Positions 1-8,472 are shown, counted from the stretch's first letter. The stretch: 13,623 bases of DNA from Gemmatimonadaceae bacterium (GCA_002726335.1 PBSR01000197.1:1-13623); one strand, 5' to 3'. Made by a program: numbers and translations. The notes: generated by a model not told the origin, from the sequence alone.

Positions 1-55
1 AAGAGCCGAACCCGTCCACAGGGCCACCCAGGGTGTCTACGGACCGTCTCTTCCA

Positions 56-90
56 AGGGTCCCTACTTTTCGGATTAGGGTCCCCACTTT
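56..90. repeat. Imperfect 14-bp direct repeat
   Basis: AGGGTCCCTACTTT at 56-69 recurs as AGGGTCCCCACTTT at 77-90, matching at 13 of 14 bases with a 21-bp period (two helical turns). A weaker partial match, AGGGTGTCTAC, lies at 30-40. The spacing would suit a protein binding the same helix face twice, but no gene start is visible next to it, so its role is unknown. Confidence 0.5.
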
Positions 91-106
91 CACGTATCGA
101 CGCAAA

Positions 107-130
107 GGGGGCCGGGGTCTGGGGGGCGGG
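107..130 (+). other. Putative G-quadruplex motif
   Basis: Four guanine runs of 5, 4, 6 and 3 bases are separated by loops of 2 (CC), 3 (TCT) and 1 (C) bases. This fits the usual G3+N1-7 definition with very short loops, which favour stable folding. The G-rich strand is plus, that is, antisense to any read-through transcript of the operon ending at 268, which would carry the C-rich complement. A role in stopping transcription or replication is only inference. Confidence 0.55.
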
Positions 131-267
131 ACGATGTGTCAACGATACCGGTGAGGGCACCGTCCAGGACACGCTTATCTGTCCCATACCGGTCGCAGAA
201 GTTACAGAGCTGTTAGAAAAGTTCGAGTGCCGCCTCTCCCTACCTCTGAGAATCACCCTTTGGGCAA

Positions 268-2214
268 TCAGAAGTTGAAGATCATGTTCCCTTCAAACCC
301 ATACGCCCCGTCGATGAAGACCCACATACACGCCGTGGTGAACTCACCGAGAATCAGCCCCAAAAAAAAGGGCTGCAGCGCCCGGTAGGTGCCGATCCCC
401 CCATACCGCAGCACCACGCTCTTGGCCAGCCACGCCAGGAAGATGGCGAACCAGCCGTAGGACATGATCGTGTACGTGTTGGCGATCGGGAATCCGATGG
501 GATGCAGGGGCCACCAGATGAATCGATGTCTCAGGAACAGCAGCACCGTCATCACGCCGGCGCCGAGGCCGGTAAATCCGAGGCGCGGCAGGAAGGGATC
601 CGGCGCGTTGTAGACCGAGGTCATGTAGTCGAAGGGCCACTTCGGCGCGCCCACGTAGTACCAGCTGTGCAGATTGATGCCGCCGTGGGCGTAGGCCATC
701 GTCATGGTGAACCAGATGGAGCCAGCCAGACCGACGACGACGGCGACGGCCATGGCGATGGGCATGCCCCGAAACCGACGCCGGTCACCGTCGTCGGTGA
801 CCAGTTTCAGCGAGTGGATGACGGCGTTCATCATGTTCGCCGCGGTCTCGCCGATCCACACTGTACTCAGCCCCAGGCCCGTCATGTTCTTCAGGCCCAG
901 CACCTCGGGACCGAAGCCGCGGGTGATGAAGGCCTGCGGCACCATCGGTGTCTGGGCCCCGGGCAGGCCGGCCTCGGCCACGATCCGGGACAATCCGATG
1001 AACGCCCCCAGTGAGCCGAAAACGAGCAGCACAGCCACGTAGAACGACAGTCCTGTCAGCGTCAGCCAGGCGATCATGAACAACACACCGGACAACAGTC
1101 CGCCGAAGGCCAGTCGGGGCGACATCACTTCACCGACGCCACGCTCTCCGGAGACGGCCTGTCGCCAGAGGCCGCGGATGTGTGGTGTCGCCGTCCATAG
1201 AAGGAACGCGACGAACACCATCATCGCTCCGGACTGCTGGTAGGAGATAATGGGTCCGGCGCCGCCGGAGGTCCAGATGTCCCCCGTGCCGATCTGGATG
1301 CCCACCCGTGTCAGCACCATGCGCTGCACCTGGCCGACGAGAAAGAAGAACCACATGCTGAAGGCCACGTTGAGCGGCATCAGGTAGGCGAGGCCCAGCA
1401 CGGGAAGGTTCAGGCGGAAGGGCACCACGGGCACGCCCGTCATGACGGTGAGGTTGCCCACCAGCGGGATCTTCTGGAAGGCGTCGGTGTAGTTCCCCAT
1501 CGAGTTCCACGTGTGCAGCAGCAATGGGATGGCAAATCCGAGCCACATGATGCGGTTGCTGAACAGCTTGCCGAGCACGGTCTGTTCGTCATCCTCGTCC
1601 TCGATCATGGCCAGCGGCAGCCGCGTCAGGGGAAAGACGAGCCGCTCGTTTTCCACCCACTGGCCGCGCAGCAGCACACCAAGACAGAACAGGACGCCGT
1701 AGAACACGAGGATGAAGGTGATCCACGTCGCCAATGGTGTCGCCCATGCCTCCCACGGGATGCTCATACCCCGGGGCAGTCCCTCGTAAAACAGGCGCAC
1801 TGCCCGCGTGTCTGTAGGCGACAGCCAGTGACTCAGATTGGGGACGAACAGGGCGTCCCAGTTGTTCTCGGGCGTGGCGTAATAGAGAACACCCGAGATC
1901 ACCGACAGGAAGGTCCCGGTAAAACCCGTGGTCACCACCACCGAGCCGACGAGCATCATCACGTACACCGTGATCAACTCGGTGCGGCGGAAGGCGAACC
2001 GTCTCGACAGCATCCGCAGCACGGGCTGAGCCACGGCGACCACGGCGAACAGCAGAAAAACGGCGATGATGGGAATCGCATTGCTCGTCAGCTGCGAGCC
2101 TTTGACCACCAGCACCGCCCACGGACTGACGACGCTGATGACGGCCACCAGAAACGCTCCGGCCAGCACGGCACGGAAGGTGACAGCACGCACCAGAGAG
2201 GATGCCTCGCTCAC
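268..2214 (-). CDS. DUF6785/DUF6784-type polytopic membrane protein, possible transporter
   Basis: A 648-residue integral membrane protein, last gene of the five-gene operon. It shows about 12-14 hydrophobic segments, for example near residues 14-36, 45-65, 80-110, 160-182 and 378-425, alternating with short charged loops. The motif ENERLVFPLTRLP after the fourth or fifth segment and the overall length agree with what I remember of the DUF6785/DUF6784 proteins of Planctomycetota and related phyla, which resemble oligopeptide-type transporters. The start is the GTG at 2214: it overlaps the TGA of the upstream flavoprotein by 4 bp (GTGA) and has a strong Shine-Dalgarno AAGGAGG at 2219-2225. A frame extension to 2292 would intrude into the upstream gene. 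Position in a catabolic operon suggests substrate uptake, but no member with a known substrate is recognisable. Family assignment is fairly confident; transport function is inferred. Confidence 0.8.
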   Translation of the reverse strand: MSEASSLVRAVTFRAVLAGAFLVAVISVVSPWAVLVVKGSQLTSNAIPIIAVFLLFAVVAVAQPVLRMLSRRFAFRRTELITVYVMMLVGSVVVTTGFTGTFLSVISGVLYYATPENNWDALFVPNLSHWLSPTDTRAVRLFYEGLPRGMSIPWEAWATPLATWITFILVFYGVLFCLGVLLRGQWVENERLVFPLTRLPLAMIEDEDDEQTVLGKLFSNRIMWLGFAIPLLLHTWNSMGNYTDAFQKIPLVGNLTVMTGVPVVPFRLNLPVLGLAYLMPLNVAFSMWFFFLVGQVQRMVLTRVGIQIGTGDIWTSGGAGPIISYQQSGAMMVFVAFLLWTATPHIRGLWRQAVSGERGVGEVMSPRLAFGGLLSGVLFMIAWLTLTGLSFYVAVLLVFGSLGAFIGLSRIVAEAGLPGAQTPMVPQAFITRGFGPEVLGLKNMTGLGLSTVWIGETAANMMNAVIHSLKLVTDDGDRRRFRGMPIAMAVAVVVGLAGSIWFTMTMAYAHGGINLHSWYYVGAPKWPFDYMTSVYNAPDPFLPRLGFTGLGAGVMTVLLFLRHRFIWWPLHPIGFPIANTYTIMSYGWFAIFLAWLAKSVVLRYGGIGTYRALQPFFLGLILGEFTTACMWVFIDGAYGFEGNMIFNF

Positions 2215-3707
2215 ACGGCCTCCTTCGCCAGTTGGCGACCGACGAGGCGGCCGCTCGTCATCGCCCAGGCGATGTGCAGACCGTGGCCCCACAGGACCTG
2301 ACCGCCCAGGCCGTTCTGGCCGATGGCGAAGAGTCCCGGGATCGGTTCACTGAGTGAGTCCAGCGCCCGGAACTTCTGGTCGATGGCCACGCCCCCCTCC
2401 GTCGTGGTGAAGTAGGCCTTTGCCGGCCCCAGCAACACCCACCGGCGGCCGGTCAGTTCGGGACACGAGTCGGTGGCTCTCTCCTCGTTCGCCGAACGCA
2501 CCGCTTCGACCAGCCCTGATGGCGGCAGTCCCCTGGCGGTCGCCACAGCTTCAACTGAATCGCCTGCCACGGCCACATCCTTCCGCAGCTTCAAATAGTC
2601 GGCCACGTAGGCGTAGGCGATCTTTGGTGCCGTCGAGATAAAATGCGGCCACGCGCTGTAGCGTTCGATCAGTCCTTCATCCAGCAGCAGGTAGCAGATC
2701 TTGCCCGGCTGCTGCGCGACAGCGATCTCGCGATCGGGCCAGCAGCGCTCGTCGCAGAACCGGTCTCCCCGCTCGTTGACAAGAATGGCACCGTCATCGA
2801 ACAGCGCGTTCTCGGGGTGTTGCCAGGTGACGAGCAGCCGCCGCGTCATGGCCGCCATGATGAAGGGCGGGATCCAGGGCAGCAGCCACGACATCAGCCG
2901 CGGGATCGGCCCCCTTGCCGGCAACCATTGCTGAAGTGTGCGACGCGGCGGCGGCACGAAGCGCAACTCGGGACCGTAGGCGACATCTATGTTGATCAGC
3001 CGCGCTCCCTCACGCTCTGCCAGCAGGTGCCCGTCTCCCGTTGATTTCTGGTTGATACCTTCCACTGCCCTGAAGGTCTCTCCGAGATGGCGGCCAATCA
3101 GCTCCTTTGAATTGGTATAGTCGCCAGCGGCCAGTACGACGCCCCGTCGCGCCGAGAACACCTGCCGTTCGCCCTGGACACCGACTTCGGCGATCACTCC
3201 CGTCACCCCACCCCCGTCGGCACGTGTCAGCGCCACCGCCTGAGCCTGACAGAGGAGACGCCCGCCACATCCTTGCAGACGATCCTGCAGTGTCGCTATG
3301 TAGGCCCTGGCCCCGGGGATGACGTTGTGCATCCGTGGCACTCGATTCGGTGGCTCCGGATTCGGACCCTGAAAACTCAATCCCATGTCCTGCAGCCAGG
3401 CCAGCGTATCGGCGCCGTGGCCTAGAAACCAGCGTCTCAGCTCCTCGTTGTTGCGTGCCTCGATCTTGCGGGGAGCAAAGCAGCCGGCGTCCTCGGCGTG
3501 GTCATCGACACGATCGACGATACCTGCCTGCTGCTGCTGTGGTGTCCGATTTGCCGTGAAGGAGCCCACGGCGAGCCCCGTGGTACCGCCGGGTTCGGGC
3601 TCTTTTTCCAGGACGAGAACCTGGGCGCCGTTTTCGGCGGCGCTCACCGCGGCGGCGAGTCCGCTGCCGCCGCCACCGACGATGATGACATCGAAGGTCT
3701 CAGGCAC
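2211..3707 (-). CDS. FAD-dependent oxidoreductase, fumarate reductase/3-ketosteroid dehydrogenase-like (FAD_binding_2 family)
   Basis: A 498-residue soluble flavoprotein. The N-terminus has the dinucleotide-binding fold: beta strand DVIIV, glycine motif GGGGSGLAAA (11-20) and the acidic residue ending the second strand (VLEKE, Glu34). It continues with the GGTT segment (40-43) typical of the fumarate reductase/ketosteroid dehydrogenase superfamily. The C-terminal FAD contact is at about 432-490 (TTTEGGVAID, then GLFAIGQNGLGG and a Gly-His-Gly-rich helix). Family members oxidise or reduce C-C bonds next to a carbonyl or carboxylate. The substrate here is unknown, and I do not identify the family's catalytic arginine. 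The start is the GTG at 3707, three bases after the TAG of the upstream gene; its ribosome site is weak (AGGT), so coupled translation is likely. Its own stop overlaps the DUF6785 start. Confidence 0.85.
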   Translation of the reverse strand: MPETFDVIIVGGGGSGLAAAVSAAENGAQVLVLEKEPEPGGTTGLAVGSFTANRTPQQQQAGIVDRVDDHAEDAGCFAPRKIEARNNEELRRWFLGHGADTLAWLQDMGLSFQGPNPEPPNRVPRMHNVIPGARAYIATLQDRLQGCGGRLLCQAQAVALTRADGGGVTGVIAEVGVQGERQVFSARRGVVLAAGDYTNSKELIGRHLGETFRAVEGINQKSTGDGHLLAEREGARLINIDVAYGPELRFVPPPRRTLQQWLPARGPIPRLMSWLLPWIPPFIMAAMTRRLLVTWQHPENALFDDGAILVNERGDRFCDERCWPDREIAVAQQPGKICYLLLDEGLIERYSAWPHFISTAPKIAYAYVADYLKLRKDVAVAGDSVEAVATARGLPPSGLVEAVRSANEERATDSCPELTGRRWVLLGPAKAYFTTTEGGVAIDQKFRALDSLSEPIPGLFAIGQNGLGGQVLWGHGLHIAWAMTSGRLVGRQLAKEAV

Positions 3708-3710
3708 TAC

Positions 3711-5618
3711 CTATACCTGTACGGTGACAGAGCTGGTGCTGCCGGCGAGACCGTGGGCGTTGACGACACGCGCCTCGAGCCGGTGTTCGCCGGCGGGCAC
3801 AGGCCAGTCGAAGGCGGGCGGCCGTTCCTCCCAGCCGCCGCCATCAACCCGGATCTCGTACCGATCGAGATCGGCGCAAACACCCTCCAGATCGACATGC
3901 AGGACGCCAGCCGCCGCCTGCAGATGAATCCGCACTCGATCCACGTCCCACTCGAAGTCACCCACCCGGTCCGAATGCCGGCTGTACCAGGGCAGCGGCA
4001 CCGTGCCCTCATCCTCCCAGAAGAGGTAGCCGTCGAAGTGGTAGGCCCCCTGACCGTTCTCCGGCTCTCCCGGTCCCAGTGTCGACGGCTCGTCGTTGCG
4101 CGGGTTCACCATGAGGCGTTCCCAAAGCTGGGACCGCTGTTCCACCGTGTGGTTTGTCAGCATCGGTGGCGCCGGCGGGTTCATACTGACACCCGCGAGG
4201 TCCTTCTCGACCCAGGCGCTGTGCACTTCCCGGGCGCTGAGGGGCACGCCGTCCCGTTCGAAGTGGTAGGTGTATTTGGTGGCATCGGTGCTGTCGCCGC
4301 CCGTGTCCATGGTCACCCACTTGCCGTAGTCGTTCGACCAGACCTCGCTGACACAGTGAGCGTGGATCACGAGAGTCCGGGCCATGAACCCCAGGACGGC
4401 ACAGCACTGGGTAAAGACGGTGGCGTAATGGGTGCACATGCCCAGCGACAGCTTCTTGCTGGCCAGCTCCAGAATCAACAGCGCGTCCCACGGCGGACAG
4501 AACTGCAGCTCGCCTCGATTCCAACCATCCTCCCACTGTTCGCGCACCCATTGGCTGAGCAGGACCATGGCCTCGAACTCGGTCTTGGCCGGCCCCACCA
4601 CCTGGTCGAGTTTCCAGCGCTCACGCAGGATGCGGCCGCGCTCGTCGTCGGCTTGCAGGTGGGAGAATCGATACGAGCCATACACGAGGGGACGATTGTC
4701 CGCCTCGGTGATCCGAGTGGCCGACTTCGACACTGGGTCGACGTCGGCAGTCAGCCTGACGCCCCGCAGAACAGGACTGACGGCGGGGTCGGTGCAGGAG
4801 AGCAGCACCCGCCACTGAAAGAAGCGAGCATCGACAGCCGGTTGAGCACCAGCCGTCTCCAGTGAAGTCCAGGCACTCCACGTCTGCGGCGCGTAGGCCG
4901 GCGTTGGGCCCGCCCGCCACTCTACCTGAACTGCCGTTCCGGCAGGAAACTCACCCTCGGCCCTGATCTGCACTCTTTCCACGCGGCCGGAGCAGGCGAC
5001 GCCTTCACCAGTCAGGTCGAGCAGGTCGGCAACCGAAGAGATGACCTCGCCACTGCCCACGTGCTGATCGAGCCAAAGTCTCACGAGGTATTCGCCGTCG
5101 GCGCGATCGTTGACTCCCATCTCCTGCGAGCGCCACGTCTGTCCGCCGTCGTCGCTCACCTCGCTGCGGTCCGGATGCCGGCTCTCTTCGATCAGCAGCG
5201 TCCAGCCCGCTTCCCCGACAGCGGCAAACCGGACCTCGTTCACCCCCTGACACAGCCACGTGGGGTCGATCTCGATGGCGTGCCAGGCATCTTCCCAGTA
5301 TTCCCGCGTCGACGCCCAGGTGACGACGGTCTCGTGGCCGTTCACCGTCACAGTCAGCTGGCCGCCGTCGGTGTCGCAGCGCAGGTAGACACACAGCTTC
5401 GCCCGGCGCGCCGTCACGGGTGCTTCGAGCAGCAGCATCTTGCGCGCCTGACGCAGGGCGCTGAGCCGCTCACCGTCGCGGGTGTTGCAGCGCCCCGCCT
5501 CATCGGTCAGGGTGACGCCGCGCCGCAGACGCAGAGCATCGTCCCGCCATACGACGCTGCGTCTCGGGCAGGCCGCAAGCTCATCTGCCAGCCAGTTGCG
5601 GGTGATCGTGTCTGTCAT
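3711..5618 (-). CDS. Transglutaminase-like cysteine enzyme with flanking beta-sandwich domains
   Basis: A 635-residue protein centred on a transglutaminase-like core (Transglut_core type) at about residues 345-445. The Cys-His-Asp triad is visible: Cys395 in GMCTHYATVF, His421 in HCVSEVW and Asp438 in VTMDTGG, with spacings usual for the fold. Bacterial members are mostly proteases, peptide N-glycanase-like amidases or cross-linking enzymes. The N-terminal part (about 70-150) resembles a galactose-binding-like jelly roll (TVTVNGHE, then EIDPTWLCQGVNEVRF). Residues about 177-293 look like a second beta domain ending in SPVLRGVRL, and the C-terminus (about 555-635) looks like an Ig/fibronectin-type fold. 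There is no signal peptide, unusual for such an architecture. The ATG at 5618 is chosen over an upstream extension to 5774 because it has an AGGGGG site six bases upstream and leaves the preceding aminotransferase intact. Activity is likely; substrate unknown. Confidence 0.8.
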   Translation of the reverse strand: MTDTITRNWLADELAACPRRSVVWRDDALRLRRGVTLTDEAGRCNTRDGERLSALRQARKMLLLEAPVTARRAKLCVYLRCDTDGGQLTVTVNGHETVVTWASTREYWEDAWHAIEIDPTWLCQGVNEVRFAAVGEAGWTLLIEESRHPDRSEVSDDGGQTWRSQEMGVNDRADGEYLVRLWLDQHVGSGEVISSVADLLDLTGEGVACSGRVERVQIRAEGEFPAGTAVQVEWRAGPTPAYAPQTWSAWTSLETAGAQPAVDARFFQWRVLLSCTDPAVSPVLRGVRLTADVDPVSKSATRITEADNRPLVYGSYRFSHLQADDERGRILRERWKLDQVVGPAKTEFEAMVLLSQWVREQWEDGWNRGELQFCPPWDALLILELASKKLSLGMCTHYATVFTQCCAVLGFMARTLVIHAHCVSEVWSNDYGKWVTMDTGGDSTDATKYTYHFERDGVPLSAREVHSAWVEKDLAGVSMNPPAPPMLTNHTVEQRSQLWERLMVNPRNDEPSTLGPGEPENGQGAYHFDGYLFWEDEGTVPLPWYSRHSDRVGDFEWDVDRVRIHLQAAAGVLHVDLEGVCADLDRYEIRVDGGGWEERPPAFDWPVPAGEHRLEARVVNAHGLAGSTSSVTVQV

Positions 5619-5624
5619 CGTGTG

Positions 5625-5630
5625 CCCCCT
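5625..5630 (-). promoter_or_regulatory. Ribosome binding site that fixes the transglutaminase-like gene start
   Basis: AGGGGG lies six bases before the ATG at 5618 and overlaps the TAG stop of the aminotransferase gene (5629-5631). Terminating ribosomes would therefore sit on this site, consistent with translational coupling, and it supports the short start over the frame extension to 5774. Confidence 0.65.
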
Positions 5631-6972
5631 ATTGGACCAGCCGACGGAAGGATTCTTCCACCAGCTCACATTCGATGAGATCGTCGAGGCAGTCCCGCTG
5701 CAACCCGTCGGCGATGACGGCGAAACTCTTCCGTACAGCGGCTTCGGTCCGATCCAGTGCTTCGGCGTCCTCATGGGCGGCGTTGAAGAAGAACCCCCCG
5801 GACAGAATCACCCCGTTGCGCGCATTCTCCTGCACGAACAAGGTAGCCACCTTCGAGGCCTGACTGGCAGTACAGTCAAATTGTATGCGTGGATGGGCGG
5901 CCACGCCGACACACCGGGCCGGACAGCCCGTCTGCCTCGCGGCGGCGTCGACTCGTTCACGGAACGACGCCCCCAGCCCCTCAAACAGGGCTGGCGCGTC
6001 GATCCGCTCGAGTTCGCGGATCGTCGCCAGGGCTGCCGTAATGCCGACGTTATCATCCCAGTAGGCGCTGGAGATGAACATGCGTGACACCGGCTCCATC
6101 ACGGCACGTCGGCCGACGACGGCAGCCATGGGATACCCGTTGGACATGGCCTTGGCAAAGACGGTGAGATCGGGCGTCACTCCCGCTACCTGCTGGACGC
6201 CTCCCAGTGAGATCCGCCAACCGCAGGAGACCTCGTCGAAGATCAGCACCACACCGTAGCGGTCGGCCAGGGCTCGCACTCCTTCCAGGTACCCCTCGGG
6301 AGGCAACTCCGTGCGCATGGGCTCCATGATGATAGCCGCCACTTCGCTGTCATTGGCCCGCAGCAGATCTTCGAGCTGGTCGAGGTCACCATACTCGAAG
6401 GGCATGGCCGTCCCCTCCAGGCCCTGGGGCACGCCGATGGGATCGATGCCGTTGAACAGATGCCCTGCAAGACGCTCCTCCCCGAGATTGGCCGCCAGGT
6501 ACCAGTCGTGCCAGCCGTGGTAGCCGCTGAACAGGACCTTGTCACGGCCCGTGACACCACGGGCGATCCGCACGGCCACCGTACAAGCCTCGCCGCCTCC
6601 TTTGGCGTAGCGCACCATCTCCGCCGACGGTACCAGACGTACCAGCAGCTCCGCCAACTCCACCGAGGACTCGTGCACGATCGAATACACCGAACCCTTG
6701 TCGATCTGCGCCTTCACGGCCTCGTCGACGACGGGGTTGGCGTAGCCGAGAATGATCGGCCCCACGGCACTCGACCAGTCGATGAACTCGTTGCCATCCA
6801 CGTCGGTGATGCGGCAGCCGCTGGCGCTTTCGGCATAGATCGGACTGAAGCCGAGAGCGGCCCGCGTCGGTCGGCGGCTGATCAGCTGCGTCGTGCCCGG
6901 GATCAGCTGTCGGGCACGCTGATAGATCTCGAGGGAACGGGTCACAGAGGCGTGCTGAGCCGGAGTTGTCAT
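5629..6972 (-). CDS. Class III PLP-dependent aminotransferase, glutamate-1-semialdehyde aminomutase-like
   Basis: A 447-residue fold-type I PLP enzyme of the class III group closest in motifs to glutamate-1-semialdehyde 2,1-aminomutase (GSAM). Visible signatures: the N-terminal IPGTTQ segment, the phosphate-binding region with GGGEA (125-129), the cofactor-stacking SGYHGWHDW (149-157), Glu217 in IIMEP, the PLP ring-nitrogen aspartate Asp246 in IFDEVSCGWR, and the Schiff-base Lys274 in VFAKAMSNGYP. Length fits the family. Despite similarity to the haem pathway enzyme, its place in a catabolic operon and variations such as KGGGEAC instead of the common NSGTEA type argue for transamination or aminomutation of another amino acid or amino sugar. 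I therefore give no gene symbol. The ATG at 6972 overlaps the TGA of the M81 gene by 4 bp (ATGA). Confidence 0.87.
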   Translation of the reverse strand: MTTPAQHASVTRSLEIYQRARQLIPGTTQLISRRPTRAALGFSPIYAESASGCRITDVDGNEFIDWSSAVGPIILGYANPVVDEAVKAQIDKGSVYSIVHESSVELAELLVRLVPSAEMVRYAKGGGEACTVAVRIARGVTGRDKVLFSGYHGWHDWYLAANLGEERLAGHLFNGIDPIGVPQGLEGTAMPFEYGDLDQLEDLLRANDSEVAAIIMEPMRTELPPEGYLEGVRALADRYGVVLIFDEVSCGWRISLGGVQQVAGVTPDLTVFAKAMSNGYPMAAVVGRRAVMEPVSRMFISSAYWDDNVGITAALATIRELERIDAPALFEGLGASFRERVDAAARQTGCPARCVGVAAHPRIQFDCTASQASKVATLFVQENARNGVILSGGFFFNAAHEDAEALDRTEAAVRKSFAVIADGLQRDCLDDLIECELVEESFRRLVQ

Positions 6973-8465
6973 GCCTTGCCGTCAATCTGTGAGAGGTCGA
7001 AGCGTCCATCTTCATCCAGCGGAAAGACGCGTCGTCCGAGGTTGTGAAAGGTCACCGCCCAGGGACTGTGTACGGAGGGTTCGGCGACCAGGTGGACGGC
7101 GCCAGCCCAGGACTCGAAGCCAGACCGGAAGTGAGCGGCTGATTTGACGCCGACGTAGCGCATCTTTTGAGGATCGAGATCGAGGGTGCGGCAGAATGCC
7201 GTATCGAAGGGCTGCTCGCGAATGGTGACCAGCAGGACATGCAGGCCATCCTGCTCGATGTGCGCCGATGGCCCCATGCTGGCCTCGAGGCCGGCGTACA
7301 TGGGGCCATCATACCGAAAGAGTCCGTCGCTGACAGAGACGACGGCAGCCTGCATCGGCACGGGCTCGCCCTGCACGGGAGAGGACTTTCCCCCTACCTG
7401 CAGATCGACGGTGGCCCCCACGCCGGCGGCATGGCAGGCGGCCACCGATTCCGGGTCGACCATGTAGAGCACGCAGGCATCGCGCAGTCCCGCCTCCATG
7501 AAAGCGCGCAGCATCCCCGTGCTGTCGCCTGGCGAGCCGCCACCGGTGTTGTCATCGCGGTCCGCAAGAATCACGGGAAAGACGGCATCCTCGTGCACCT
7601 GCTCCAGCACTTGTTGCGTCGACCGCCGCGGCAGGTGCCACTGCACCCGCCTCTCGTAGATCCAGGCACCCAGCTCGTCAGCGCAGGTCTGGGCCAGCTC
7701 GGCATCGTCGTCGGTGACCACCGTCACGGAGGCCCCCATGCAGGACACGTCACTCAATGGGAAGCAGGTGGCCACGGAGGCACAGATGACCCCGGGTCTG
7801 GCTTCGATCTCGTGCAGGCAATCGATCGTCTCCTTCATCGGTGCGTGTGCCGTGACCTGGTTCATGCCCCACATCATGGGCAGAAAGCAGGCGCACATGG
7901 TCGGATGCACACCGTCCCGGATGATTCGCACCAGGATGTCGGCGCACTCCCTCCCACGCTCGGCCTGGTCGACTTCGGGATAGGTTTCTCGCCCCACGAG
8001 CACGTCGGCGCACTCGATCATTTCCGGCGACATGTTCGTGTGGATGTCGAGTTGCGCCACCACCGGGACATGGGCGCCCACCACATCGCGGACGGCGCGC
8101 AGGATGTGACCGTCGGCGTCGGCGATCCCCTCGGCCACCATGGACCCGTGCAACTCGAGAAGGACCCCGTCGATCACCCCGGCGGCGCTGATGCCATCGA
8201 GCAGCTCGCCAAGAATCTCTTCGAACAGGTCACGATCCGTGGGTCCACTGGGATGGGGCTCGGCGAAGATCGTCGGGATCAGCTCGAAGTCATGCGCCTC
8301 AGCCCCCTCGATGAAGCCGCCGATCGGTGTGTTGGTGGCCCGGAACGTGGTCCACAGCTCGTCGCCACGGAGGTAACCGAAGCGCGACTCGTAGGCGGCC
8401 CGATCCGTGGCAACGGGCGTGAACGTACTGCTCTCGTGGCTGAAGGCGCCGATGACGATCCGCAT
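6969..8465 (-). CDS. M81-family metalloprotein, MlrC (microcystinase C)-like
   Basis: A 498-residue, apparently cytoplasmic metalloprotein and first gene of the minus-strand operon. The M81/MlrC pattern is clear: N-terminal GAFSHESSTFTP, ELHGSM (104-109) followed by ADADGHILRAVR, the metal-binding QLDIHTN (Asp140, His142), the GRETYPEVD segment (158-166), and the C-terminal domain opening with ADRDDNTGGGSPGD (301-314). Characterised MlrC cleaves linearised microcystin peptides, but most relatives act on unknown amide substrates. Where family members usually have His in a YPH[IV]D motif, a metal ligand as I recall, this protein has Glu164. The ATG at 8465 gives an N-terminus starting MRIVIGAFSHE, matching the usual beginning. 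An in-frame GTG at 8501 would add 12 residues and fall in the promoter palindrome, so I reject it. No ribosome site is visible, and the putative -10 box suggests a leaderless transcript. Confidence 0.88.
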   Translation of the reverse strand: MRIVIGAFSHESSTFTPVATDRAAYESRFGYLRGDELWTTFRATNTPIGGFIEGAEAHDFELIPTIFAEPHPSGPTDRDLFEEILGELLDGISAAGVIDGVLLELHGSMVAEGIADADGHILRAVRDVVGAHVPVVAQLDIHTNMSPEMIECADVLVGRETYPEVDQAERGRECADILVRIIRDGVHPTMCACFLPMMWGMNQVTAHAPMKETIDCLHEIEARPGVICASVATCFPLSDVSCMGASVTVVTDDDAELAQTCADELGAWIYERRVQWHLPRRSTQQVLEQVHEDAVFPVILADRDDNTGGGSPGDSTGMLRAFMEAGLRDACVLYMVDPESVAACHAAGVGATVDLQVGGKSSPVQGEPVPMQAAVVSVSDGLFRYDGPMYAGLEASMGPSAHIEQDGLHVLLVTIREQPFDTAFCRTLDLDPQKMRYVGVKSAAHFRSGFESWAGAVHLVAEPSVHSPWAVTFHNLGRRVFPLDEDGRFDLSQIDGKA

Positions 8466-8472
8466 GGCGCTC

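Larger units (their letters stand above)
1..267. other. Non-coding region downstream of the minus-strand operon
   Basis: No convincing gene is present. A plus-strand frame from a GTG at 33 to a stop at 278 encodes 81 residues, but it has no ribosome binding site, resembles no family I know and runs into the tail of the next gene, so I do not call it. The stretch holds an imperfect direct repeat (56-90), a G-quadruplex-type G tract (107-130) and two copies of the 8-mer ATACCGGT (145-152 and 186-193). I found no clear intrinsic terminator for the operon ending at 268. The only inverted repeat next to the stop is the trivial CCC-TTT-GGG at 256-264. Confidence 0.6.

Noticed and set aside
256..264. 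CCC-TTT-GGG inverted repeat just after the operon as a terminator
   Set aside because: A three-base-pair stem without a following U-run is far too weak.
33..278. An 81-residue plus-strand frame at the left end
   Set aside because: It starts with GTG without a ribosome site, has no family resemblance, crosses the G tract and overlaps the end of the DUF6785 gene.
2215..2292. 26-residue N-terminal extension of the DUF6785 protein
   Set aside because: It would overlap the flavoprotein gene by 82 bp; the GTG at 2214 has AAGGAGG upstream and the usual 4-bp overlap.
3498..4865. A 455-residue plus-strand open frame antisense to the flavoprotein and transglutaminase-like genes
   Set aside because: Low-complexity, His/Arg/Gln-rich translation without recognisable domains; it is a shadow of the genes on the minus strand.
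5619..5774. 52-residue N-terminal extension of the transglutaminase-like gene
   Set aside because: It overlaps the conserved end of the aminotransferase gene, while the ATG at 5618 has a good ribosome site.
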